Source: JAFGCL01 sp964492335 (lineage in GTDB: Bacteria; Chloroflexota; Dehalococcoidia; UBA2247; RBG-13-53-26). Taken from it: 64,000 nucleotides of DNA. Position numbers and translations under genes: made by a program. The stretch is from positions 1 to 64,000 of the forward strand of contig CAZBJX010000003.1 in the NCBI GenBank assembly GCA_964492335.1, given 5' to 3'. Below, piece by piece: positions 16,715 through 24,856 of the stretch; position 1 is the first letter of the stretch; each line of letters begins with the position of its first letter. The notes under the pieces were generated by a model, which made no database searches, was not told where the DNA came from, and saw nothing but the letters and a program-made list of their open reading frames with translations.

Positions 16715-18295
16715 TCAGGCCGGGGGCTTGCGCAGGAGCCAGTACTCCAGGCTGTCGGCCAGGGCCAGCCAGCTGGCCTCGATGATGTTCTCGGAGCTGC
16801 CCACGGTGCGCCACTGCTGCTGCCCGTCGCCCGACTCGATGAGGACCCTCACCTGGGACCCGGTGCCGGCGCTCTCGTCCAGGATGCGGACCTTGTAGTC
16901 CACCAGCTCCACCCGGGCCACGTCGGGGTAGAACCAGGTCAGCGCCTTGCGCAGGGCGGCGTCCAGGGCGTTGACCGGCCCATCCCCCTCGGAGGCGGTG
17001 TGGATGACCTCGTCGCCCACCCGGACCTTGACGGTGGCCTCTGCCAGGACCTCCCCGCCGCCGGCCGCCGGGCGGCGGCGGCTCTCCACCACCACCATGA
17101 AGTCCACCAGCTCGAAGGGGGGCCGGTAGTCCGACCGGGCCCGGTGCACCAGCAGCTCGAAGGAGGCCTCCGCTTCCTCGTACTGGAAGCCCCGGCTCTC
17201 CATGGTCTTCACCTGCTCCAGTATGCGCCGGGCCTCCTCCCTGCGGGATACGGGGATCCCCCTCTCCCTGGCCTTGCGGACGATGTTGCTGACGCCGGAG
17301 AGCTCGGACACCAGCACCCCGGCCCGGTTGCCCACGGCGGCCGGGTCGATGTGCTGGTAGCTGTCCTCCCACTTGCTGAGGGCGGACACGTGGAGGCCGC
17401 CTTTGTGGGTGAAGGCGCCGGTGCCCACGTAGGGCTGGCGGGCGAACGGCCGCAGGTTGGCCAGCTCGCTGATATGCCGGGAGACCTCGGTCAGCCTGGC
17501 CAGGCGCTCCCGGCCGATGCAGGCCCGGCCCATCTTCAGCTCCAGGGCCGGGATGATGGAGCACAGGCTGGCGTTGCCGCAGCGCTCTCCGTAGCCGTTG
17601 ATGGTCCCCTGGACATGCGCCGCCCCGGCCATCACCGCCGCCAGGCTGTTGGCCACGGCCAGCTCGCCGTCATTGTGGGCGTGGATGCCCACGGGGGCGG
17701 GCACCTTCAGGCGCACGGCGCGCACCGCGGCGGCCACCTCGCCGGGCAGCGAGCCGCCGTTGGTGTCGCAGAGGACGATGCACTCGGCCCCGGCCGCATG
17801 GGCGGCGGCGGCCGTCTGCAGGGCGTACTCCGGGTTGGCCTTCCAGCCGTCGAAGAAATGCTCCGCATCGAAGAAGACCCTCAGGCCCTTCGACTTCAGG
17901 AAGGCGACCGAGTCGGAGATCATGGCCAGGTTCTCCTCCAGGGTGGTCTCCAGCACCCGGGTCACCTGGCCGTCCCAGCTCTTGCCCACGACGGTGGCCA
18001 CAGGGGCCCCGGACTCCACCAGGGCCTGGAGGTTGGCGTCGGAGGCCGGCCGGGTGTTGGGGCGCCGGGTGCTGCCGAAGGCCGCCAGGGACGCGGCCGA
18101 CAGGCGCAGCCCCCTGGCCTTGCGGAAGAACTCCTCGTCCTTGGGGTTGGAGCCGGGCCAGCCGCCCTCAATATAGTGAATGCCCAGCTCGTCCAGCTTG
18201 CGGGCGATCTTCAGCTTGTCCTCCACCGAGAACGATATGCCCGCCTGCTGCGCCCCGTCCCTCAGAGTGGTGTCGTAGAACTGGACCTTCTTCAC
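16715..18295 (-). CDS. cimA: (R)-citramalate synthase (HMGL-like/isopropylmalate synthase family)
   Basis: This 526-aa enzyme should condense pyruvate with acetyl-CoA to make citramalate, the entry into threonine-independent isoleucine synthesis. The catalytic TIM barrel starts with YDTTLRDGAQ, the metal and substrate site. The metal-binding HAHND motif and NGYGERCGN follow. The C-terminal third is the LeuA-type allosteric domain, where isoleucine is expected to bind. Length and sequence fit the long citramalate synthase family better than LeuA or homocitrate synthase. It is transcribed away from the small membrane protein gene at 18427, with an extended -10 promoter 31 bp upstream of its ATG. 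Confidence 0.92.
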   Translation of the reverse strand: MKKVQFYDTTLRDGAQQAGISFSVEDKLKIARKLDELGIHYIEGGWPGSNPKDEEFFRKARGLRLSAASLAAFGSTRRPNTRPASDANLQALVESGAPVATVVGKSWDGQVTRVLETTLEENLAMISDSVAFLKSKGLRVFFDAEHFFDGWKANPEYALQTAAAAHAAGAECIVLCDTNGGSLPGEVAAAVRAVRLKVPAPVGIHAHNDGELAVANSLAAVMAGAAHVQGTINGYGERCGNASLCSIIPALELKMGRACIGRERLARLTEVSRHISELANLRPFARQPYVGTGAFTHKGGLHVSALSKWEDSYQHIDPAAVGNRAGVLVSELSGVSNIVRKARERGIPVSRREEARRILEQVKTMESRGFQYEEAEASFELLVHRARSDYRPPFELVDFMVVVESRRRPAAGGGEVLAEATVKVRVGDEVIHTASEGDGPVNALDAALRKALTWFYPDVARVELVDYKVRILDESAGTGSQVRVLIESGDGQQQWRTVGSSENIIEASWLALADSLEYWLLRKPPA

Positions 18296-18325
18296 GTCGC
18301 GTCTCCCATTGGCCCGGATAGCGAA

Positions 18326-18334
18326 ATTATACCA
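18326..18334 (-). promoter_or_regulatory. Extended -10 promoter for cimA
   Basis: On the minus strand TGGTATAAT gives an extended -10 element with a perfect TATAAT. The expected start is near 18319, about 24 nt before the cimA ATG. No good -35 is seen, as is usual for extended -10 promoters. Confidence 0.65.
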
Positions 18335-18351
18335 TCAGGGAGCGGCCGAGG

Positions 18352-18384
18352 TTGACAGCCGCAGCCGGGGGAGTGGTATATAAT
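18352..18384 (+). promoter_or_regulatory. Sigma-70 promoter for the small membrane protein locus
   Basis: A perfect TTGACA (18352-18357) is followed after 19 bp by TATATA (18377-18382) with a TGn extension. TATAAT also occurs two bases further on. It is divergent from the cimA promoter and drives the frame starting at 18427. Confidence 0.7.
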
Positions 18385-18426
18385 GGTCCACGGCGGACCG
18401 GTCTGATCAGGGGGTGCAGGGAAGCG

Positions 18427-18525
18427 ATGAGAGTGGCAGCGGGCAGGCGGCTCCTCGTGCTGGGGGCCCTCTTCGTGCTGGCGGCGGCGGCCATGGCGGC
18501 GCCGCAGCGTGTCGACGGCGGCTGA
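18427..18525 (+). pseudogene. Signal-peptide frame ending at an in-frame UGA
   Basis: The ATG with upstream AGGGAAG opens a 32-codon frame encoding a textbook signal peptide (GRR, a hydrophobic core of about 15 residues, then MAAPQ). It stops at TGA in the same frame as the 117-aa frame that starts two codons later at 18532. Together they look like one secreted, C-terminally anchored protein interrupted by one nonsense codon. Alternatives are UGA readthrough or a sequencing error. Confidence 0.55.
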
Positions 18526-18531
18526 AGGTGC

Positions 18532-18885
18532 GTGAAGCTGACGGTCGTCAGCAGCATGGAGGAAGGGGGCCGCGTGACCATCAAGCCGGCCTCGGGCGAC
18601 GGGATGTACTATCCCCACGACAACGTGACCCTCACTGCGGTGCCCAGCCCCGGCTACGTCTTCGTGAACTGGACCGGGGATGTCAGCCAGATAGAGGACC
18701 CCGATCAGGCCACCATCGTGGTAGAGATCAACCGGTACTACGAGCAGAAGTCCCAGGACCTGCAGATCTTCGCCAATTTCGCCCGGGAGAGGAGGTTCCC
18801 CTGGTTGTGGCTGGGCGCCGGCCTGGCCGGCGGTCTGGTGGTGCTGCTGTACCTTTGGAGGGCCAGGTCCCTGCCGGCGGCGTGA
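18532..18885 (+). CDS. Membrane-anchored protein with InlB B-repeat-like domain, separated from its signal peptide by UGA
   Basis: The 117 codons start at a GTG. Residues 1-85 form a beta domain with the pattern GRVTIKP, YYPHDNVTLTAVP, GYVFVNWTGD and a closing FANF, which is typical of divergent InlB B-repeats found outside the cell. Residues of about 90-108 are a transmembrane helix followed by WRARS. Without the signal peptide encoded just upstream in the same frame, the domain would have the wrong topology, so the intact ancestor most likely started at 18427. A GAAGGTG just before the GTG might allow re-initiation. The binding partner is unknown. Confidence 0.6.
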   Translation: MKLTVVSSMEEGGRVTIKPASGDGMYYPHDNVTLTAVPSPGYVFVNWTGDVSQIEDPDQATIVVEINRYYEQKSQDLQIFANFARERRFPWLWLGAGLAGGLVVLLYLWRARSLPAA

Positions 18886-19030
18886 GCAGCGGGCGGGCCG
18901 CGGCCCGCCCCGCGGGGCCCGTCTGTCGCCAGGCCTGTGCCGCGGCGCCGGCGGATGCCCGCAACAGCTGACCGGCCCCCTGCCGCAGGCATCGCCCTTG
19001 ACGCATGGCCGGCTGGCCGCCTCCGAGCTA

Positions 19031-19059
19031 TTGTTGGCTGTCAGGGCATCCGCTATAAT
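19031..19059 (+). promoter_or_regulatory. Promoter of tRNA-Gln
   Basis: TTGTTG (19031-19036), a 17-bp spacer and a perfect TATAAT (19054-19059) lie 34 bp before the tRNA 5' end. Confidence 0.7.
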
Positions 19060-19093
19060 CAGAGCCACCCGGGCCCCTTCTCTTCGCCGTCGG

Positions 19094-19164
19094 TGCCGAG
19101 TGGTGTAGCGGTAGCACAGGGGAATTTGGATCCCTTAGCTCAGGTTCGAATCCTGGCTCGGCAG
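19094..19164 (+). tRNA. tRNA-Gln (anticodon TTG)
   Basis: The acceptor strands TGCCGAG and CTCGGCA pair fully. The D arm contains GTAGCGGTAGCAC. The anticodon stem GGGGA/TCCCT encloses loop ATTTGGA with anticodon TTG, and the T loop is GGTTCGAATCC. CCA is not encoded. It reads CAA/CAG glutamine codons. A glutamyl-tRNA synthetase gene lies 950 bp downstream. No glutaminyl-tRNA synthetase or amidotransferase is in the window. Confidence 0.93.
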
Positions 19165-19328
19165 CACCAACCCCGCCCCCCGCAGGGCGAGGGATTGCCT
19201 CCGGACCCGGCGACTAATGTGGCAGAGGAGGCACAGCAGGACTTGGAGTAGAGCCATAGATGATCCCGGAGGGGACGTTGAGCCATCACCTGTAACTTGG
19301 TCACTTGGGTGGTGGGGAGTCAATAGTG

Positions 19329-19360
19329 AAACCGGCCTTATCAGGTCGGTTTTTCTTATA
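19329..19360 (+). terminator. Intrinsic terminator after tRNA-Gln
   Basis: A 9-bp stem (19329-19337 with 19344-19352, one G-T pair) and 6-nt loop are followed by TTCTTATA. It is the first strong terminator after tRNA-Gln. The 165 bp in between hold no recognised gene. Confidence 0.6.
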
Positions 19361-19414
19361 CCTGAAAACGGGGTCGGAGGCGGGTCCTGCCGTAGTGTCG
19401 GACTCACGAAAGAT

Positions 19415-19469
19415 GGCGAAAGGTGATTCTGCGACCGGCTAACGCTGGATCCCAGCTTCACCTTTCGCC
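19415..19469 (+). other. Structured leader upstream of a 34-aa ORF
   Basis: A perfect 12-bp inverted repeat (19415-19426 with 19458-19469) encloses 31 nt that can form a smaller GCTGG/CCAGC hairpin. It ends 17 bp before the ATG of the 34-aa ORF and could be an mRNA leader structure or part of a small RNA. It matches no riboswitch class I recognise. Confidence 0.4.
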
Positions 19470-19486
19470 GCGGTAGAGAGAGAGAC

Positions 19487-19591
19487 ATGTCAGAAGAGAA
19501 GAAGGCCGCCCCGGAATCCAAGCAGGAAGCGCCGCAGCCCCCCCGCAAGGGCGGCAAGGGCGGCTACACCATCCCCGTCCAGATGTTCTAG
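19487..19591 (+). CDS. 34-aa hydrophilic peptide
   Basis: This short ATG frame starts MSEEKKAAPESK, has a Pro/Gly/Lys-rich middle with KGGKGG, and ends YTIPVQMF. A purine-rich GGTAGAGAGAGAG lies upstream as a weak ribosome site. It is framed by a 12-bp hairpin upstream and a 10-bp hairpin downstream, which suggests an independent transcript. There is no signal peptide or membrane segment. Function is unknown; it may be a conserved small protein or a chance frame. Confidence 0.35.
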   Translation: MSEEKKAAPESKQEAPQPPRKGGKGGYTIPVQMF

Positions 19592-19612
19592 TCCCTACCC
19601 CTGGGGTCAGAC

Positions 19613-19634
19613 GGCCCGGCGGTCCCGCCGGGCC
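19613..19634 (+). terminator. Hairpin after the 34-aa ORF
   Basis: Perfect inverted repeat GGCCCGGCGG/CCGCCGGGCC with a 2-nt centre, 22 bp past the stop codon and followed by TCCTCC. The stem is strong but there is no T-run. The 400 bp from here to the gltX promoter show no convincing gene. Confidence 0.4.
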
Positions 19635-20022
19635 TCCTCCGCACAGAGCGCAGCACCGCAGTCACCAGACGGCCCGCTCTTTTCGGCCGTCGTCCCTGGC
19701 TGGAAAGGGCAGCCAGGGACCGCTTCTACGAGTTGCTCAGGGGAGAGCTTGGCTGAGGCCCTGCCGCCCGGCGGGGCGGTGGCCGGCGCTCCCTGAGGCA
19801 GCGCTGACGGCGCGGGCGTCACCACTTCCTGGTGTCCGGGACTGGCTTCTCCCCGAGGGGGGCCGCCGGGCCCGCATCCTGCCGATCTGCCGGGCCCTGC
19901 GGCAGCCGGTGCCGGGCTGACAGGTGATCTCCATGCCGGGTTGCCCATATCACGGGCAAGCCGATCGGGTCAATGACCTCCGCGGCGGGCCTGGAGCGCG
20001 GCGTCATCCCGGCGCAGCGCCC

Positions 20023-20052
20023 TTAGACTGCGGGTGCCGCTGATGCTAGAAT
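20023..20052 (+). promoter_or_regulatory. Putative gltX promoter
   Basis: TTAGAC, an 18-bp spacer and TGCTAGAAT (extended -10) lie about 60 bp before the gltX ATG. The -35 is weak. Confidence 0.45.
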
Positions 20053-20114
20053 GGAAGGCGCCGGTGCCCTGGGCAGGGCCGCGGCCGCTGGGCACGAAGG
20101 CCGCCAGGAGGTCC

Positions 20115-21596
20115 ATGAGCACATCAGAGGTCAGAGTCAGGTATGCCCCCAGCCCCACGGGCTACCCCCATATCGGCAACATCCGCACGGCCCTCTTCAA
20201 CTGGCTGTTCGCCCGGCGGATGGGGGGCCGGTTCATCGTGCGCATCGAGGACACGGACCAGTCCCGCAAGGTCGAGGGCGCGGTGGAGCAGGTCCTGGAG
20301 AGCCTGAGCTGGCTGGGCCTGGACTGGGACGAAGGCCCCCGGGCCGGCGGGGATTGCGGGCCCTACTTCCAGTCGCAGCGCCTGGACCTGTACCAGGGCC
20401 ACGCCCGGCGGCTGGTGGAGAGGGGCCACGCCTACCCCTGCTACTGCTCGGCGGAGCGCCTGGCCCGGATGCGGGCCGAGATGGCGGAGCGCAGGGAGTC
20501 CCAGCGCACCTACGACCGCCATTGCCGCGGGCTGGGGGCGGCCGAGAGGGCGCGGCTGGAGGCGCAGGGCGCAGTGCCGGTCATCCGTTTCAAGGTCCCG
20601 GAGGGCGGCCAGACCGCCTTCCACGATCTCATTCGGGGCGACATCACCTTCGACAACGCCGGGCTGGATGACCTGGTGCTGCTGAAGTCGGACGGCTACC
20701 CCACCTACCACCTGGCCAACGTCGTCGACGACCACCACATGGGGATCAGCCACATCATGAGGGCCGACGAGTGGCTCTCCTCCACGCCCAGGCACGTGCT
20801 GCTCTACGCTGCCTCGGGCTGGACGCCGCCGCTGTACGCGCACCTGCCCATGATCCTCGGCCCCGACAAGTCCAAGCTCTCCAAGCGGCACGGGGCCACC
20901 GCCCTGCTGGAGTACCGTGACGAGGGCTACCTGCCGGAGGCCATCTTCAACTTCCTGGCCCTGCTGGGGTGGTCCCTGGACGACAAGACCGACATCATCA
21001 GCCGCGGGGACCTGGTGAGCTGCTTCTCGCTAGAGCGCATCAGCCGGACGGCGGCGGTGTTTGACATAAAGAAGCTGCAGTGGATGAATGGCCACTACAT
21101 CCGGCAGTGCACGCCGGACGAGCTGGCCCGGAGGTCGCTCCCGTTCTTCGAGAGGGAGCTCCCGCCTGAAGTGAAGCGGCCGCTGGACCTGGACTACCTG
21201 GGGCGGGTGGCGGCCCTCCTGCGGGAGCGGGCCAGGACCCTGCGGGAGTTGCCCGCCAGCAGCGGCTACTTCTTCGTCGACGAGCCGGACTATCCCCTGG
21301 ACCTGCTGCTCAAGGGCGGCGCCGGCAGCGACCGGGCCGCGGAGATGCTCCGGGCCTCTGCGTCCCGCCTGGAGGCGCTGCCGGACTTCGGTCCGGCCTC
21401 CCTGGAGGCGCCGCTGCGCGCCCTGGCCGAGGAGATGGCCGTCAAGACGGGGGACCTTTTCGGCCTGCTGAGGGTGGCGGTCACCGGGCGGACCGCCGCT
21501 CCGCCGCTCTTCGATACCATGGCGGTGGTAGGGCGGGAGCGGTGCCTGGGGCGGCTGCGCTCGGCTGCAGCCAGGCTGTCCCCGGCCGCGCCTTAG
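20115..21596 (+). CDS. gltX: Glutamyl-tRNA synthetase
   Basis: This 493-aa class I synthetase charges tRNA-Glu with glutamate in the cytoplasm, and may also charge tRNA-Gln if the organism uses the amidation route. The HIGH-type motif PSPTGYPHIG lies at 12-21 and the KMSKS-type loop KLSKRHG near residue 253. The helical C-terminal anticodon-binding part is complete, and the length is typical. The frame is open upstream, but the ATG at 20115 has AGGAGGT just ahead and gives the usual short N-terminus (RVRYAPSPTG). It is monocistronic as far as can be seen. Confidence 0.96.
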   Translation: MSTSEVRVRYAPSPTGYPHIGNIRTALFNWLFARRMGGRFIVRIEDTDQSRKVEGAVEQVLESLSWLGLDWDEGPRAGGDCGPYFQSQRLDLYQGHARRLVERGHAYPCYCSAERLARMRAEMAERRESQRTYDRHCRGLGAAERARLEAQGAVPVIRFKVPEGGQTAFHDLIRGDITFDNAGLDDLVLLKSDGYPTYHLANVVDDHHMGISHIMRADEWLSSTPRHVLLYAASGWTPPLYAHLPMILGPDKSKLSKRHGATALLEYRDEGYLPEAIFNFLALLGWSLDDKTDIISRGDLVSCFSLERISRTAAVFDIKKLQWMNGHYIRQCTPDELARRSLPFFERELPPEVKRPLDLDYLGRVAALLRERARTLRELPASSGYFFVDEPDYPLDLLLKGGAGSDRAAEMLRASASRLEALPDFGPASLEAPLRALAEEMAVKTGDLFGLLRVAVTGRTAAPPLFDTMAVVGRERCLGRLRSAAARLSPAAP

Positions 21597-21818
21597 GCTC
21601 CCCGACCGCGCCTCCTCTTTCGGCAACCCCCCTCTTGAAGCAACGGTCGCGGTTGCGGCGGAAGAGACAGGGGCCAGCCCGGGGGATTGCGCCCGGCGAA
21701 GGGCAGTTGTTACGATTAGATAGAGCGGTGTGAGGTTCAGGTCGCGGCCGGCGCCGCGGGGCCCGGTCCGCGGGCCGCCGCGCGGTGCGCACGATGGTCG
21801 GATAAGGAGGCAAACAGC

Positions 21819-22571
<753 letters not shown>

Positions 22572-22619
22572 GCGCCCGCCGGGGGAGCGCCCGGGCCCGG
22601 CGCCCGGGCTGCCGGCGGG

Positions 22620-23207
22620 TCAGTCAATAACGTCCTTGGTGCTGGGCACCCTCCCGGCTATGCGGGGGTCCGGGCGCGTGGCGGCGTCCAGGGCGCGGGC
22701 CAGGGCCTTGAAGGTGGCCTCGGCCTTGTGATGGTCGTCGTTGCCAGCCAGCAGCCGGGCGTGGAGGTTGAGGCGCCCCTCCGCGGCGAAGCTCTCCAGG
22801 AAATGGCCGACCAGTCCCGACGGCAGGTCGGCGATGGCCTTGTCCGCAAATGCCATGTCGGCGACGCAATAGCCCCGGCCGCTGATGTCGACCGCCACCA
22901 TGGCCAGGGCATCGTCCATGGGCACGATGGCGTGGGCCGTCCTGGCGATGCCCTTCTTCTCTCCCATGGCCAGGTTGAAGGCCCGGCCGAGGCAGATGGC
23001 CACGTCCTCCACCACGTGATGGGGGTCGGGGCCGGTGGCGGCCAGCCTGACATCGAAGGCCCCGTGGCGGGCCAGCTGCGTCAGCAGGTGGTCGAACATC
23101 CTGATCCCGGTGGTTATCTCGAAATCGCCCTTCCCATCCACGTCGAACTCCACGCTGACGCTGGTCTCGCCGGTCTCCCGTTTCATGGTAGCGGTCCTTC
23201 TGGACAT
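22620..23207 (-). CDS. hisB: Imidazoleglycerol-phosphate dehydratase
   Basis: This 195-aa manganese enzyme dehydrates imidazoleglycerol phosphate to imidazole acetol phosphate in histidine synthesis. The duplicated metal-binding motifs are seen as DPHHVVED and DDHHKAEA. The length matches monofunctional HisB, with no phosphatase domain. The frame is open far upstream, but the ATG at 23207 has AAGGAGAGG in place and an extended -10 promoter about 45 bp upstream. The other his genes in the window (hisC, hisG, hisZ) are scattered, so no his operon exists here. Confidence 0.94.
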   Translation of the reverse strand: MSRRTATMKRETGETSVSVEFDVDGKGDFEITTGIRMFDHLLTQLARHGAFDVRLAATGPDPHHVVEDVAICLGRAFNLAMGEKKGIARTAHAIVPMDDALAMVAVDISGRGYCVADMAFADKAIADLPSGLVGHFLESFAAEGRLNLHARLLAGNDDHHKAEATFKALARALDAATRPDPRIAGRVPSTKDVID

Positions 23208-23251
23208 GGCGGTTCCTCTCCTTGCCCGTCGCTCGGGGCTGTCGCTTCGGC

Positions 23252-23260
23252 ATTGTAGCA
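23252..23260 (-). promoter_or_regulatory. Extended -10 promoter for hisB
   Basis: On the minus strand TGCTACAAT, placed about 45 bp upstream of the hisB ATG. The -35 is poor. It lies only 7 bp from the -35 of the divergent promoter that faces the other way. Confidence 0.55.
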
Positions 23261-23266
23261 TGCCTA

Positions 23267-23294
23267 TTGACAAAAGGGAATCTTGTGATAGACT
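23267..23294 (+). promoter_or_regulatory. Sigma-70 promoter for the secreted protein at 23474
   Basis: Perfect TTGACA (23267-23272), a 16-bp spacer and TGATAGACT (extended -10, 23286-23294). The expected 5' leader is about 170 nt long. Confidence 0.65.
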
Positions 23295-23473
23295 CTCCGC
23301 GAACCACGCTGGGGCGTGGTTGTTCGTGAAAAGGCGAGTGGAACAAGAGTGACGAAGGGGGTGATGCCCATAGTGGTGGTTTGCTGGACCGGTCCTCCCC
23401 GGGGGGGTATCCGGAGGGCAATCAGACAAGACAGGCGGGATTGAGAGACTGCAAGTAAGGAGGATGCAAGAAG

Positions 23474-24856
23474 TTGAGAAAGAGCGGTTTGATGGTGCTG
23501 GCATGCGTGCTGTTGCTGGCGGTGGTATCAGTCGCCGTCCCGGCGACAGCCTCGGCGGCCATCACCTCGGTGAAGTGGTCGGTGCCCGTCTACCAGGGCG
23601 GTGACGCTTTCCATGGCGCGGACGTAGTGGCATTCACGGCCGGGACCACGGCGAATGTCACGGTCCAGGTGACCAACGACCAGGCCTTCGATGTGACCAT
23701 AAGGGAGGCCAGGATAGTGCTGGACTGGGGCGCGGAGCACGCCGGGACCGGCCCGGCTGCCCTGAAGCCCAACGAGACCGGGACCTACAGCTTCTCGGTG
23801 CCCATCCCGGCGTCCGCGTCCAGCCAGGTGCTGCACAGCTACCAGGTGATGGTGGGCTATCAGCTGCAGAATGCCAGCTACGTCAAGCACGCCAAGGCGC
23901 ACGAACTCCTTGGCGACGGGAACGGTACCATCCTTCAGTTCTACACGGTCTCTGCCCCGGTGGTGGCCGCGACGCTGGAGGTTTCCTGGGTGAATACCCT
24001 GGCCACCCCCAACACCATTATCGTACAGGACCCTTCCAGCTACACGCTGGATGCTCTGAGCGGGAGGATCACCTTCGGTGCCGCCCCCCCGGCGGGCACG
24101 CGGGTATATGCTGACTACCAGTACTTCGAGGTCCTGGGCTCCGGCACGGGGACGCAGACCGTGTACGGCACGGTCTCCAAGCCGGTGGTCAACGGCTCGC
24201 TGCAGGTCTACGTGGCAACCCCGGCCACGGGGGAATTCCACGCGGCCACCGGCTGGACCGCCGACTACGAGACGGGCAAGATAACCCTGGCCTCCGCGCC
24301 GACGGGCTTCCAGCAGGTGTTCGCCACCTATGAGTCGTGGGCCCGGTGGGCGGTGTTCCCCGGCACCAACCTGGCCGTCTATGGCGCGGACCAGGCGGCG
24401 GCCATGACCGCCTTCCGGGAGTATCAGGACCTGGCCATCAACGCCCCCGAGTTCTGGCTGCCGCTGAGCACGGCCGGGGCCACGGCCAGGTCCAGTGCCG
24501 CGGTCCTGGCGGTCCAGGCCGACGCGCAGTACCGCGCGGGCGATTTCGCCACCGCCAGCACCCTCTATCGACAGGCGGTGGACCAGTTGAAGGCGTCCTA
24601 TGCGGCCAACGACAGGCTGAGCAATGATGCCGAGACCGCGATCAAGGAGCTGGTGCAGAAGACGGGCCCGGTAGTGGGCGGCTATGCCAACAAGCTCAAT
24701 GGCGAGGCCGAGTCCGCCAGGGGCCAGGCCAACATGTACAAGAGCGTGGGCGTATTCAGCATACTGCTGGGTGTGGCCACTCTTCTGGCCGGCCTGGGCG
24801 GCCTGGTTTGGGCCTACTCGCGGCTGGTGGAGGCGCGGAGCCACAGGCAGCCTTAG
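23474..24856 (+). CDS. Secreted, C-terminally anchored beta-repeat protein
   Basis: This 460-aa protein has a signal peptide (core about residues 6-26, ending ATASAA). An Ig-like domain of about 110 aa follows. Then come two related beta modules (about residues 150-225 and 225-295), each with a DYETGKITLASAP-like stretch followed by an aromatic AxY strand. Residues of about 300-420 form a helical, TPR-like or coiled segment. A final transmembrane helix lies near 425-447, followed by a short basic tail. The start is TTG, chosen because AAGGAGG lies ten bases upstream and the signal peptide begins there. It has its own promoter and terminator. Function is unknown; a surface or cell-wall role is inferred from topology. 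Confidence 0.85.
   Translation: MRKSGLMVLACVLLLAVVSVAVPATASAAITSVKWSVPVYQGGDAFHGADVVAFTAGTTANVTVQVTNDQAFDVTIREARIVLDWGAEHAGTGPAALKPNETGTYSFSVPIPASASSQVLHSYQVMVGYQLQNASYVKHAKAHELLGDGNGTILQFYTVSAPVVAATLEVSWVNTLATPNTIIVQDPSSYTLDALSGRITFGAAPPAGTRVYADYQYFEVLGSGTGTQTVYGTVSKPVVNGSLQVYVATPATGEFHAATGWTADYETGKITLASAPTGFQQVFATYESWARWAVFPGTNLAVYGADQAAAMTAFREYQDLAINAPEFWLPLSTAGATARSSAAVLAVQADAQYRAGDFATASTLYRQAVDQLKASYAANDRLSNDAETAIKELVQKTGPVVGGYANKLNGEAESARGQANMYKSVGVFSILLGVATLLAGLGGLVWAYSRLVEARSHRQP

Noticed and set aside
16115..18355. A 746-codon open frame on the plus strand opposite cimA and the minor pilin genes
   Set aside because: It is antisense to well-supported genes. It is rich in Gly/Ala/Arg/His as expected for a high-GC shadow frame and has no domain.
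19165..19330. Possible T-box or other riboswitch downstream of tRNA-Gln
   Set aside because: No T-box sequence, no specifier loop and no aaRS gene directly after it; only loose short pairings are seen.
19607..19948. A 113-codon minus-strand frame between the 34-aa ORF and gltX
   Set aside because: Composition is Pro/Gly/Ala-rich with no ribosome site or motif, and it overlaps a hairpin.
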